From: CAZHMN01 sp964533705
GTDB lineage: Bacteria; Electryoneota; B3-LCP
Assembly: GCA_964533705.1 (NCBI GenBank)
Contig: CAZHMN010000063.1
Span: 1-17,576, forward strand
Direction of reading: 5' to 3'
Length of the DNA: 17,576 bases
The position numbers and the translations under genes are program-made. Below are positions 8,701 through 16,324 of the stretch, in pieces. The notes beneath the pieces were generated by a model. That model did not search any database, was not told where the DNA came from, and was given only the letters and a program-made list of their open reading frames with translations. Each line of letters begins with the position of its first letter. The first letter of the stretch is position 1.

Positions 8701-10089
8701 CCGGTGAACAGCTCTGAGAGCATTACGGTTGAGGCGACGGTTAAAGACACCACGGGTAACTTAGTGGAGGACGGCGTCGGCGTTTCCTTCAGCACTTCAC
8801 TGGGAAGCATCTGGCCGCCGGGGGCGACCACGGTGGATGGCATAGCCACTTCCTATCTATCGCCTTCCACGATAGCAGGATCGGCCTGGATTAAGGCTTC
8901 GGTAGGCCTGGTTGTTGATTCGGCGCTGGCGATTTTCGAACCATCCGGGCCCGCCTACATCAGCTTAAGCGCTCAATTCTCGTCCATCACCGTTTCCGGC
9001 ATCGGTGATACCAATCAAACCGCCATCTACGCCCACGTCAAAGACGCCGCCAACAACTACGTCGGCAACGACGTGATGGTACACTTTGAGATCGCCAATA
9101 ATGGATCCCCCTTCGGCGGCGTGAATATCAACAATGCCGGCATTGAAGATTCAACCTTGACCAGCGGCGGTATCGCCACGGTAGTGCTGAATGCCGGCAC
9201 CAACTCGGGCCCGGTTCAGATCAGAGCATGGGCTATGGTCAATGATACCACCGAAATAGCGGCTCAGCAATCGCTGGTGACCATCGTCGCCGGGCCGCCG
9301 AATACCATCGAAGTCGCACCGATGTCTGATCCGGTAGATGCCGGCGGAAGCGTCTGGAAGGTGGAAGTCGCGGCGACATGTAGAGATTTACTGGGCAACG
9401 AAGTGCCGGATGGATACTCGGTCATGTTCTTCCTGGATCCCGACACGACGGGTCAAATTCAGGGAGCTGCCGTCACAGGCAATGAAAATTGGGCGGGGGA
9501 TACGCAAGACGGTGTGGCTTTCACGACATTGACCTACCAGAGTCAAGAAACCTTCGATGTGGTCAACATATACGCTTTTTGCATGGTGGGAACCGACTCG
9601 GTTTCAGGCGCATGTGAATACAAATTTCCCATCGCAGATGGTACTCTGACGATGTCCATCGTTCCCATCGCCTGGAACTTCGACAATCCGCCGCCAGGAT
9701 ACCCCGGTGAACCGGCCATCATGAAGTGTACGGCCACCTTGAAGGACGGTCATAACAATTACATTGATAATGGCGTTTTGAGCTTCATTTCGCCGAAAGG
9801 GGACTTCTGGTTCTACGAAAACGGGCAATACCCGAGCAACTACAAGATCACCGGCCCGGCGGGTTTCGCCAATGAACCTCCTGATTCGACCGGCATGGCC
9901 GTGATCTGGCTGAGAACCACGTTCGCTCAGGCGTTCCCCAATCCGGACGCCATAGAATCCACGGCACAGGTAGTTTGCCAACTCCAGGAATACGAGGATG
10001 AGGTCAGTTCCACGCCTATCACCGTCACCTTCATTCACAACATAGGCGACGCAATTCCGCCGGAGAGCCAGAGTGCCGTAGAAGAATAA
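5755..10089 (+). CDS. Giant exported protein with about 12 tandem Ig-like (Big/invasin-type) domains
   Basis: A 1444-aa exported protein. The leader is MKHLRSISIV plus a hydrophobic core ending LLLNNC (C23), which resembles a lipobox but has Asn at -1 and -2, so lipidation is plausible rather than certain. The rest is about 12 Ig-like beta-sandwich units of about 100 residues: roughly 41-140, 144-300, 301-456, 457-560, 562-663, 664-764, 765-866, 867-968, 969-1064, 1066-1180, 1181-1295 and 1296-1430. Many carry the invasin/intimin theme: TATVTD, xGxxVxFxT, LGxI, TDxxGxxxVTF, GxxxITA. Units 2 and 3 hold G/S/P-rich inserts, and units 11 and 12 have possible internal disulfides. No C-terminal barrel, sorting tail or enzymatic domain is visible. 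It is probably a surface-exposed stalk or adhesin-like protein. Function is unproven. It has its own strong Shine-Dalgarno and terminator, so it is likely monocistronic. Confidence 0.85.
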   Translation: MKHLRSISIVLFLVVFALLLNNCEQKSSTGPSSGQQIWQIGNISLTAEELQLYSLPGVPATTEITATVTDTAGTAIEGVVVKFSTPDFGSISSTQDTTDAEGEVTVTFNSQGQTGAATITASVTSGGTTTSRSITIYVTNLSGYPSEMSLSLFPDLLYWTETGVEDSIKVTVTITDSSNIGIPGLRINLASTLGVLSIPDTTNNIGKTTTYLYPGDEVGVGVVTASITISGPDPGSTPPDTTDGLSPGFPGGSDGKIGKVQSPWLTLNSGKGGSSGDAGRTVADSYTLTVSDTFYIVPLDQTVAGLSLEVSPTTVYSAPGQIDYIDVNVWVKDSLNVGISGVNVNLQTTLGVISSTGVTGNYGNFQTEIQIGQDEEGMGIVTAWVGDSPNSIGGQGDGLLQQAVVSKASGWPGLEPGLSLDSKMGRSADGGGNSIPPGLDDFYISDSDTFWILPISEQISDIALSAADYDLFTTPGVPATTTITATVSDSLGTAKEGILVHFTTPAIGSISLTQGYTNSSGQVNVTFSSDNEFGETDITAYVNVGTEIISETITIGVYQLANPPASIDAVAPAQVYIDLEQSMSFEVGAWVRDSLNVGLPNIQVTFSTTLGAIEIADPTNSNGYASTNVHNIDGYGTGYITATVSTPGGTLSDTAPFEVLPTSQQISGISVSAAPSEIYVAPDASGNSVITAIVVDENNNGVAGIPVSFGTDLGWLTTSGGTTDSSGAKTVTFNSTPNVTGTAHVWAYAGTLSDTCNVKVTPTAAASGKIELFTDTNLIYADNGITKAYLTAQLKDADNQVIKDALIIFTADHGTINSPVMTDTTGRAYAVFEDNGDPTTPDSARVIAKYNALNVADTVFITIAPPLGVDHINLSSGTNTMKANGLDSTRVDAVVYLENYMLAPAGTQVNFSVGGDNIGDFAPPVAIVSEAGTATTYYKTGVSTGIDSLVAEVEGVYSNILPMNLIPGPPTQIDVTLDPTTLPVNSSESITVEATVKDTTGNLVEDGVGVSFSTSLGSIWPPGATTVDGIATSYLSPSTIAGSAWIKASVGLVVDSALAIFEPSGPAYISLSAQFSSITVSGIGDTNQTAIYAHVKDAANNYVGNDVMVHFEIANNGSPFGGVNINNAGIEDSTLTSGGIATVVLNAGTNSGPVQIRAWAMVNDTTEIAAQQSLVTIVAGPPNTIEVAPMSDPVDAGGSVWKVEVAATCRDLLGNEVPDGYSVMFFLDPDTTGQIQGAAVTGNENWAGDTQDGVAFTTLTYQSQETFDVVNIYAFCMVGTDSVSGACEYKFPIADGTLTMSIVPIAWNFDNPPPGYPGEPAIMKCTATLKDGHNNYIDNGVLSFISPKGDFWFYENGQYPSNYKITGPAGFANEPPDSTGMAVIWLRTTFAQAFPNPDAIESTAQVVCQLQEYEDEVSSTPITVTFIHNIGDAIPPESQSAVEE

Positions 10090-10139
10090 AAAAGCGAGGC
10101 CGTTGATTGACAGCTTTGCCCAAACCTATAGCAAATATT

Positions 10140-10175
10140 TACCGCCGGGTTTTAAAACGCCCGGCGGTATTTTTT
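10140..10175 (+). terminator. Rho-independent terminator after the Ig-repeat gene
   Basis: A 10-bp GC-rich perfect stem, TACCGCCGGG (10140-10149) with CCCGGCGGTA (10160-10169), closes a 10-nt loop and runs into T6 (10170-10175). It starts 50 nt after the TAA of the Ig gene. The convergent minus-strand operon ends at 10210, so the hairpin may also help end that transcript. On that strand it is followed only by a mixed A/T stretch, so it is weaker there. The rest of 10090-10209 holds nothing recognisable. Confidence 0.9.
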
Positions 10176-10209
10176 AGGGTTCGCGGAAAAGTTTCGGATC
10201 AATCGGGAT

Positions 10210-11091
10210 TCAGGGCGGCGGCGTCTTCCAGCGCCGGTGCATCCAGAACCACTGTTCCGGATGGCGGCGCACCGCCTCTTCGAGGCGAGCGGTGAAGCGT
10301 CGGGTCAATTCTTGTACCGCCTCATCCTGGTCATCGGGGAGGTCGTCGCGGGGAATAAGTTCGCAAACCACTTTCAGCCGATCTTTGCCGCGTCGGTAGG
10401 ATTCAGCGAAAATCAGATCGGCCCCGGTGCGCAGGCAGAACATAGCCGCCCCTCTGGGCGTCGAAGCCGGTCTGCCGAAGAAGGGGACGAAAACGCCGGC
10501 TTCGTGCGTATCCTGATCGGAGAGGATGGCGACGAGTTGATTGCTCTTTAAAGCTCTCAAGACGCCCTTGATGGCATCCTTACGCTTGATGATCTGCACC
10601 CCAGTGCTCTCCCGCAGCCTGTCCATGAGGACTTCGACGCGGGGATTCTGCTGACTCGTAACCACATAGGAAACCGGATAACCGGCGATCGCTACGGATG
10701 CCCCCATCAACTCCCAATTGCCTAAATGCCCGGAAACGACGATGCCCCCTCTCCCCTTTTTCAGTGCCCCATCCAACACTTCAAAGCCTTCAAACTCGAC
10801 CAGATCCGCGACGTTGTCGGGATGGAGCAGCGGTAGGCGGGCGAATTCAGCCAGTAGGGCTCCGAAATGGCGATAGCAGTTCCGGGCTATTTTTTCGATC
10901 TGTTTCGAGCTAAATTCGGGGTAGGCACGGGTGAGGTTTTCGCGAGTAACTGCGGTTCTGACGCCTATGAGATAGACAAGCGAGCCCAGAATTTCCCCGA
11001 AGCGCAGAGCGGCGTTGCGAGGCAACTGCCTCATCAGGAAGGCGATAAAACTCAGGGCTTTTTCCTCGAGCGCGTGACGCCAGGATTTCAT
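10210..11091 (-). CDS. Lipid A biosynthesis acyltransferase, LpxL/HtrB-type
   Basis: A membrane-associated lysophospholipid acyltransferase of the lipid A secondary acyltransferase family, which adds an acyl chain from acyl-ACP to a lipid A precursor at the cytoplasmic face. The catalytic HxxxxE is visible as GHLGNWE (His about 122, Glu about 127 from the chosen start). SDQDTHEAGVFVPFFG (about 191-206), STPRGAA and the C-terminal WFWMHRRWKT (about 281-290) follow, all typical. Length, 293 aa, is normal. I chose the ATG at 11091 because it overlaps the TGA of the upstream cyclase gene as ATGA (11088-11091), a translational-coupling arrangement. A further in-frame ATG at 11121 would add ten residues inside the cyclase gene. 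Last gene of the minus-strand operon. The exact acyl chain and position cannot be read from sequence, so no symbol is given. Confidence 0.92.
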   Translation of the reverse strand: MKSWRHALEEKALSFIAFLMRQLPRNAALRFGEILGSLVYLIGVRTAVTRENLTRAYPEFSSKQIEKIARNCYRHFGALLAEFARLPLLHPDNVADLVEFEGFEVLDGALKKGRGGIVVSGHLGNWELMGASVAIAGYPVSYVVTSQQNPRVEVLMDRLRESTGVQIIKRKDAIKGVLRALKSNQLVAILSDQDTHEAGVFVPFFGRPASTPRGAAMFCLRTGADLIFAESYRRGKDRLKVVCELIPRDDLPDDQDEAVQELTRRFTARLEEAVRRHPEQWFWMHRRWKTPPP

Positions 11092-13232
11092 CGTTCTTCG
11101 AAGGTAAAGACGCCGTTCCACTCATCTTTCGGGGGATTCGATTCGAAATGTCGGCTGCGCGCCAGCAGCATGCGTGCGGGATGGTCCTGGGGATCCAGAT
11201 CAAGGGCTTGTTCAAAACAATCCGCAGCTTCAGCCCACTTTCGAGATTCGAAGTGGGACCATCCCTGCTGGTAAAGTTCGAGGAGCCGTTGTTTATCGGG
11301 CGGAAGGTGGCTTTTATGGGCTGCGATCAACTCATGCAGCCGGACGGTTTCTGCGCGGCCCCGAACACGCAAATCTCCCAGAGCGCGGGTTACGTATTCG
11401 TCGGGCAATTCATCCCTGGTGGATTGGCTGATCAAGATGTTCGTTTTATAAATCTTGTTGGCGTTTTCGAGGCGAGAGGAGAGGTTGACAGCATCGCCCA
11501 GAACGGTGTAATCGAACAGATCCCGCGAACCCATGTTGCCGACGATGACGTCGCCGGTATTGATGCCGATGCGCGAATACAGCGGCGGTTTTCCTTCAAC
11601 GATCCACTTCGAACGCAGCTCATCCAGAGTTTCCTGCATCTTCAGAGCCGACCTGCAGGCGCGCAGGGCGTGATCTTCGAAGCGCACCGGAGCGCCGAAT
11701 TCCGCCATGATCAGATCGCCCTCGTACTTGTCAATGATGCCGCCTTCAGCGAGAATGACGCTGGTCATGGCCGTCATATATTCGTTGAGGAGATCAACCA
11801 GGCTCTCGGGCGCCATCTTTTCGCTGACGGTCGTGAAGCTCTCAATGTCGGCGAAGAGAATGGTCAAACGGCGCCGTTCTCCGCCGAGTTTTAGAAGCTG
11901 GGGATTGCGGATCAGTTCGCTGACCACCTGGTCGGGCACGTAATGGCTGAACATCTCCCGAATGCGGGTTTTCTCCCGCCGTTCTTGCAGGTAATGATAA
12001 AGGGTAGCGCCCAGATAGGCGAGAGCAATCGTCCCCAGCGGGGCGACCAGATCAATCCAGAGATTCCATTGGGAGAAAGCTCCCAATGCAACCGTCAGCA
12101 CGGCGATAGAAAACATGACACTCAAAAACAATCCCAGCAGCGGCTTGCGAAAGCCGACGAGGAGAAATATTGCATATGCCAGCAAAATGCAATATAACAA
12201 GACAACTTGTGGCGATACCCGCTGAATAAACGATCCGTCCAGAATCGTCTGGAGGGCGTTGGCGTGCACTTCCACGCCGGGCGTCTTTCTCGGAGTGCCC
12301 TCATAGTCGTAGAAGGGGGTGTTCTTATTATCGTGCAGTTCCTCGGCCGAAACTCCGATAAGAACGATTTTTCCTTGGAACGGGTTGGCGATCCTGGTCG
12401 TTTGAACAGACCGACTACGCATCAGGAATCGTTCCATATAATTAGAATCGTATTCAGGTCCCAAATCGAATGCTGAATCGTCCAGTACGCTGCTGAAGGA
12501 AATGGCCGGGAACGAACCTGCGGGGCCGTAATAATTAATCAGGAAGGACTGTTCATCATACAGGGGGATTTCCAGATCGCCAAACCGACAGATTTTATCA
12601 AGATGATGGATTTTCGCCGTGTCGGGTATCTGCCGCATGGCGCGCAAGACCTCTAATCCCAGAGAAAGTTTTAATTGCTCACCCAGTGGAAGATAGAGAA
12701 GATACCTGCGGGTGAAGTCGTCCGGGTCGGTAATTTCGTTGACGATGCCCCAGGGAGCACCGGTTTGTTCCAGCACGGGTATCGGGGGTACGGCTGCTGC
12801 GTAGGGCTCCTCAAGCAGGTTGGAGAACGTGTAGGCGATCTTACCCGCCAAGATGACGTTGCCAGCCTCTCGCACGGCGGCGGCGAAGAGTGAATCTTCA
12901 CCCGGGTAAAGCGTGTTAGGTTCGGTGAACTCGACGTCGAAGACGATCAGCTTGGCTCCGGCGCGATTGAGGTTTTTTATCAGGTGAGCGTACATGGAGC
13001 CGGCGAAGGGCCATTTGCACTGCAGGGATTGAAAGGTCTGGTCATCTATGGCGACAATCTGGAAGGGGGTTTCCGTTACAGGTAGCGGACCGCGAATCTT
13101 AAATCTCGCATCCAGGAGACGGCACTCAGCAACACGGGCGGTATTGAGGCGTGAAAGGCTAAAAGCAATCAGCGCGAGCACCAGGGGAAGAACCCAGAAC
13201 AGAAGGTTTTTTCGCAGGGAAATCATCTTCAT
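11088..13232 (-). CDS. CHASE2-sensor adenylate cyclase (class IIIb) with TPR tail
   Basis: An inner-membrane signalling enzyme, predicted to make cAMP from ATP. Order: N-terminal membrane segment (about 10-27), periplasmic CHASE2 sensor (about 30-335, with DARFKIRG and IVFDVEFTEP), three membrane helices (about 342-360, 364-385, 391-411), a short linker, then a class III cyclase domain (about 450-640). Catalytic residues are visible: metal-binding D462 (FADIESFT) and D506 (EGDLIMAEFG), substrate Lys K502, and N583/R587 in NLSSRLE. The adenine-specifying position is Thr (T576, YTVLGD), the class IIIb pattern. C-terminal residues 650-690 form a TPR-like repeat (FESRKWAEAADCFEQALDLDP). It begins 24 nt after the barrel gene stop and its TGA overlaps the acyltransferase ATG. 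The ATG at 13232 lacks a clear Shine-Dalgarno. A second Met follows two codons later. Confidence 0.95.
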   Translation of the reverse strand: MKMISLRKNLLFWVLPLVLALIAFSLSRLNTARVAECRLLDARFKIRGPLPVTETPFQIVAIDDQTFQSLQCKWPFAGSMYAHLIKNLNRAGAKLIVFDVEFTEPNTLYPGEDSLFAAAVREAGNVILAGKIAYTFSNLLEEPYAAAVPPIPVLEQTGAPWGIVNEITDPDDFTRRYLLYLPLGEQLKLSLGLEVLRAMRQIPDTAKIHHLDKICRFGDLEIPLYDEQSFLINYYGPAGSFPAISFSSVLDDSAFDLGPEYDSNYMERFLMRSRSVQTTRIANPFQGKIVLIGVSAEELHDNKNTPFYDYEGTPRKTPGVEVHANALQTILDGSFIQRVSPQVVLLYCILLAYAIFLLVGFRKPLLGLFLSVMFSIAVLTVALGAFSQWNLWIDLVAPLGTIALAYLGATLYHYLQERREKTRIREMFSHYVPDQVVSELIRNPQLLKLGGERRRLTILFADIESFTTVSEKMAPESLVDLLNEYMTAMTSVILAEGGIIDKYEGDLIMAEFGAPVRFEDHALRACRSALKMQETLDELRSKWIVEGKPPLYSRIGINTGDVIVGNMGSRDLFDYTVLGDAVNLSSRLENANKIYKTNILISQSTRDELPDEYVTRALGDLRVRGRAETVRLHELIAAHKSHLPPDKQRLLELYQQGWSHFESRKWAEAADCFEQALDLDPQDHPARMLLARSRHFESNPPKDEWNGVFTFEER

Positions 13233-13256
13233 TAATGCAAGAGATGAAAGATAGGC

Positions 13257-15605
13257 TTAGAAACGTTTAAAATAGTAAATGCGATAAACTCCCTCATCGT
13301 ACGATGTATCATTGAAATATCTGCTCAAATCAGCCCGCATGATATGCTTGGGCAGAAACTCCCAGTCGAGACGCAAATTCGCCTGCCAGCGGCTGAGCTC
13401 TTCATCGCCCTGGCGCCTGTGTAGACTGGAGGTCATTTCTAACTTTCGATTGTAAAACCGACCCCGGAAAGCTACGCTGCCCTGGTGATAATCAAATTCC
13501 AGACTTCCCATTTCACTGGTATAATAGGAATATTCGCCCCATACGTTGAGGTCATTTGAGAGACTGGTACGCCACCTCGAGCCAAGATTTGTGGTATTAC
13601 TGTTCAGATTCGCAAATCCGCTGGGGCGATTTTCGATTCCGTCAAGGAACTGCGCCCTGTTGGCGTTCAGGGAAATCGTATGGCTGCAACCGAGGAAATG
13701 GACATTCTGAACGAGAGAGGCACTCAGTGTCCCGGTATATTCATCTCGCCGCTGATCGAAATAATAGGTCGTTCCGTTGCTGGTGGTCGTGTCTATCTCA
13801 GAGATGCCGTTTCCGGTGTGGTGGTAATTCAACGCCAGAGTCAACGTCGGTGCGGGCGAAACCGGATAGAGCGCCAGGGTCACCCACCCTCCCGAGGTGG
13901 TCGTCGTGGCGGCCTTGGTTCCCCTCAGATTGTCCCGTTGACGATCCAGACCGAAGTTGATGAAGAGGTGCCTCTTCCATAAAGAGAACTGGTCGCTGAG
14001 ATTCCAGGCGGCCAGATCATTCTGCAGATAGGGATTCCCCAGCGAATGATAGGACGGCCCGATATTGCGGTAATTGAATGACAGGTAGTGTCCAAATTCC
14101 TGGACGGATAATCTCGCCGTCCAGGCCAGAGAGCTTCCTTCAGTTGGATCGGGAGGCGTCAGGCTTTCATTAATAACGATGAGCGGCTCCCAGGGTTCCG
14201 GATCGAAGGGGATTTCAACGCCGGCATCTTCCAGTGCGTCCTGGTTTATGCTCCCGCCCCGAATGTCCATGGCGGCCAGAGACATCGCTGCGGAAAGCGC
14301 TATTTCCACCTTGCGCGAAAACAACGGCCAGGAGAGATCAAATCCTCCCACGATATTATCCTGCGGAGAAGCGGCAGCTTCAGTGACAGAACTCAGGTCG
14401 TCCTTGGCTTTTAATAAGCTGAATCCCAGAGTCGCCCCACCGGCAGACGTATAGCTGGGTCTCAAGCCCCACAAATAACGCCGGTAGGTGCTGCTTTCGA
14501 TCGGTTTATTGATTTCACCGAATACTCCGTTCAGTTTCCATCCCCCCGAACGGACTCCCGCATAGACCCCGCGCACCCGCTTACTGGAGAGGACCAGATC
14601 TGAGAAGACCGGATAGGAATCACCCAGGTTCAGGAGAAAATTAGGCCCCTCCAGACCGAAGAAAAAGCGGTTTTGGGGTTGACGATCCCAGGCTTCCTCG
14701 CTGCTGACGAAGGTGCGAACTGAGTATTCCATGGTACCCACTTCGCCCTGAGCCCGGAAATCGCCCCGCAGGATTCCCTCCTTCTCGCCGCCGAAATCCT
14801 CCATTCGCCCCTCTCCCGTGAAGGACCAGGCGAATTCGCCCAGCATACTCTTTAAACCCTTACCCGGCGTGCGGAATGACCACTGGAAATCCGGATTGGG
14901 TTGACCTTGATAATTCCTGGATTTAAGTAGAATCGTGTGTTGACCGGGACTTAATCCGGAGACGACTGTGAACAGATAAGTGCGGGTCAACACTTTAATC
15001 GCCGTGGGTTTTCCGTCGAGAAAAACTTCCAGAGTGGCCGGATTGAATAGTGAATCCGGATCAAAGATGGACACGGCAATGCGGACATCCGATTCGAAGA
15101 CGAGATCGCCTTCCTGGGGATAAAGGACCACATATTCGAGACCAGCGGGCTCAGCAGTAGGTTTCTGCAGCACGGCGATTTTCTGCGGGGAAACAATAGG
15201 ATCGTTCAGTGGAAAAGATACCGTCCCGCCATCCGTAAATTCGACCAATATGGCGTATTCGAGGAACGGGGGGGCGACGTCTGCGGCGGGAATGGTATAG
15301 GCCAGTCCCTGGGGGACGATTTCCAGATCCGCCGAGCGAAATTCACCGCCGGGCCTGCGCCACAGCAAGGTGGCCGAACGGATGTCACCAATGCCTTCTT
15401 CCGCTACCAGAACAACAGTGATTTCCTGACCGGGGGGTGTTGCTAAGATGGGTTCGTGGTAAAGGTGGGGATTCAGGAAAACGGATTGTGAGCAGGCGGG
15501 CAAATTATAACCAACGAATGAAAAAACCGCCATAAAAGCGCATAAAGTCTTCAGTCGGGTTAGTTCAATAAGGACATAAGACTTATCGGTTCGGAGGTGA
15601 TTCAC
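13257..15605 (-). CDS. Predicted outer-membrane beta-barrel with N-terminal Ig-like domains
   Basis: No named family recognised. The 782-aa protein starts with a signal peptide (LCAFMAVFSFVGYNLPACSQS, about residues 21-41, written here as two overlapping parts: hydrophobic core 21-36, LPAC 35-38). Two beta-sandwich-like regions follow (about 57-148 and 155-247; the second has VLYPQEGD, LEVFLDGKP and GLSPGQHTILLKS). From about 255 to the end come alternating amphipathic strands rich in aromatics, typical of an outer-membrane barrel, ending in ...YYFKRF with C-terminal Phe, the usual barrel-assembly signal. A segment near 325-365 (LGDSYPVFSDL, RVRGVYAGV) recalls usher-like barrels, but no usher domains are evident. 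The annotated start is GTG at 15605, 15 nt after the FecR gene stop. ATG at 15533 (residue 25) would shorten the signal peptide too much. LPAC could be a lipobox; export seems sure, lipidation does not. Confidence 0.75.
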   Translation of the reverse strand: MNHLRTDKSYVLIELTRLKTLCAFMAVFSFVGYNLPACSQSVFLNPHLYHEPILATPPGQEITVVLVAEEGIGDIRSATLLWRRPGGEFRSADLEIVPQGLAYTIPAADVAPPFLEYAILVEFTDGGTVSFPLNDPIVSPQKIAVLQKPTAEPAGLEYVVLYPQEGDLVFESDVRIAVSIFDPDSLFNPATLEVFLDGKPTAIKVLTRTYLFTVVSGLSPGQHTILLKSRNYQGQPNPDFQWSFRTPGKGLKSMLGEFAWSFTGEGRMEDFGGEKEGILRGDFRAQGEVGTMEYSVRTFVSSEEAWDRQPQNRFFFGLEGPNFLLNLGDSYPVFSDLVLSSKRVRGVYAGVRSGGWKLNGVFGEINKPIESSTYRRYLWGLRPSYTSAGGATLGFSLLKAKDDLSSVTEAAASPQDNIVGGFDLSWPLFSRKVEIALSAAMSLAAMDIRGGSINQDALEDAGVEIPFDPEPWEPLIVINESLTPPDPTEGSSLAWTARLSVQEFGHYLSFNYRNIGPSYHSLGNPYLQNDLAAWNLSDQFSLWKRHLFINFGLDRQRDNLRGTKAATTTTSGGWVTLALYPVSPAPTLTLALNYHHTGNGISEIDTTTSNGTTYYFDQRRDEYTGTLSASLVQNVHFLGCSHTISLNANRAQFLDGIENRPSGFANLNSNTTNLGSRWRTSLSNDLNVWGEYSYYTSEMGSLEFDYHQGSVAFRGRFYNRKLEMTSSLHRRQGDEELSRWQANLRLDWEFLPKHIMRADLSRYFNDTSYDEGVYRIYYFKRF

Positions 15606-15620
15606 CGGTTGCGCCGCAGG

Positions 15621-16316
15621 TTACCGTTCAAATTCGATATGAAGAGTCTTGGTCTGCCCTGAACCGTCTTCGAATTCGATGTCCAGGGAGCCGTTATCCG
15701 GTTCGCCCGATTCTTCGGGTACCTCGGTTTCCTCGGAGGGCGTGACGTCCAGTTCACCGGCAGGCGTGGTCACGGCGGTGTTTCCAGCGCTGACCATCGT
15801 CTTTTCCCCGGTGGTGCGATGCTCGACCTCGACCTCGCCGACGATAACGATAATCCGCGTTAATGTCGAGGATTCGACTAAAGTCCACCATTCCGTCCCT
15901 TTGACGGATGCGACTGAAGTGGGCGTCACCACCTCCATATCACCCCGGTGTACCTTCGATAGCAGTCGGCCGATGGGCAGGAAGATGCGCTTTATGATAC
16001 TGGTATTGGATCGTTTGCCCTGAAGGGTGAGATCACTGTTGGGATAGAGCTTAAGTTCCACCGCTGAATCGGCGAAGAGCAACGAGGCGTAACCATTTTC
16101 AGCGCTGACAATGCGGTCACCGGGATAAAGCCGGTCATCCCTGGATAAAGGCGTGAACTCCTCTTTATCAGAACGCCGAACCTGCACCGGCGGCGTCACC
16201 TTCAGAACGACCGCGATAAACGGATCCTCACCGGAAACGTCCTGCGCAGAGGGATAAGAGGGAACCAGAAGGCATCCCAATATTACCGTGAGAAGTAAGG
16301 TATGGCGCGCCACCAT
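15621..16316 (-). CDS. FecR-domain periplasmic protein
   Basis: A 231-aa exported protein with a signal peptide (residues 1-24, cleavage likely after PSA) and no later membrane helix, so it should be periplasmic. The FecR-type beta domain spans about 35-185. LYPGDRIVSAENGYASLLFAD (about 63-83, first half LYPGDRIVS) and VASVKGTEWW (135-144) match the family pattern of GD.., ..A.L.F.D and ..VRGTxf. The tail (190-231) is acidic and repeats the IEFE motif (213-216 and 227-230). Unlike classical FecR it has no N-terminal cytoplasmic part to contact a sigma factor, and no ECF sigma gene is next to it. It starts 8 nt after the Fn3-like gene stop and ends 15 nt before the barrel gene. FecR-domain genes are often found beside CHASE2 cyclases (recalled knowledge), which suggests a role in that signalling set. 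Confidence 0.88.
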   Translation of the reverse strand: MVARHTLLLTVILGCLLVPSYPSAQDVSGEDPFIAVVLKVTPPVQVRRSDKEEFTPLSRDDRLYPGDRIVSAENGYASLLFADSAVELKLYPNSDLTLQGKRSNTSIIKRIFLPIGRLLSKVHRGDMEVVTPTSVASVKGTEWWTLVESSTLTRIIVIVGEVEVEHRTTGEKTMVSAGNTAVTTPAGELDVTPSEETEVPEESGEPDNGSLDIEFEDGSGQTKTLHIEFER

Positions 16317-16324
16317 GGTTCTCT

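Noticed and set aside
5755..10089. Could the tandem repeats be a CRISPR or DNA-level satellite array?
   Set aside because: Repetition is at the protein-fold level (about 100 residues, divergent DNA), in one uninterrupted frame. No short identical repeats with spacers.
11148..11894. A 248-codon open frame on the + strand opposite the cyclase gene
   Set aside because: It lies fully antisense to a clear CHASE2-cyclase coding frame with catalytic motifs. Its translation has no family signal and it has no start-region support.
15621..16316. Classical FecI/FecR iron-siderophore regulation
   Set aside because: No ECF sigma gene or TonB receptor is adjacent and the protein lacks the cytoplasmic N-terminal region of the anti-sigma type. 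It is an exported FecR-domain protein instead.
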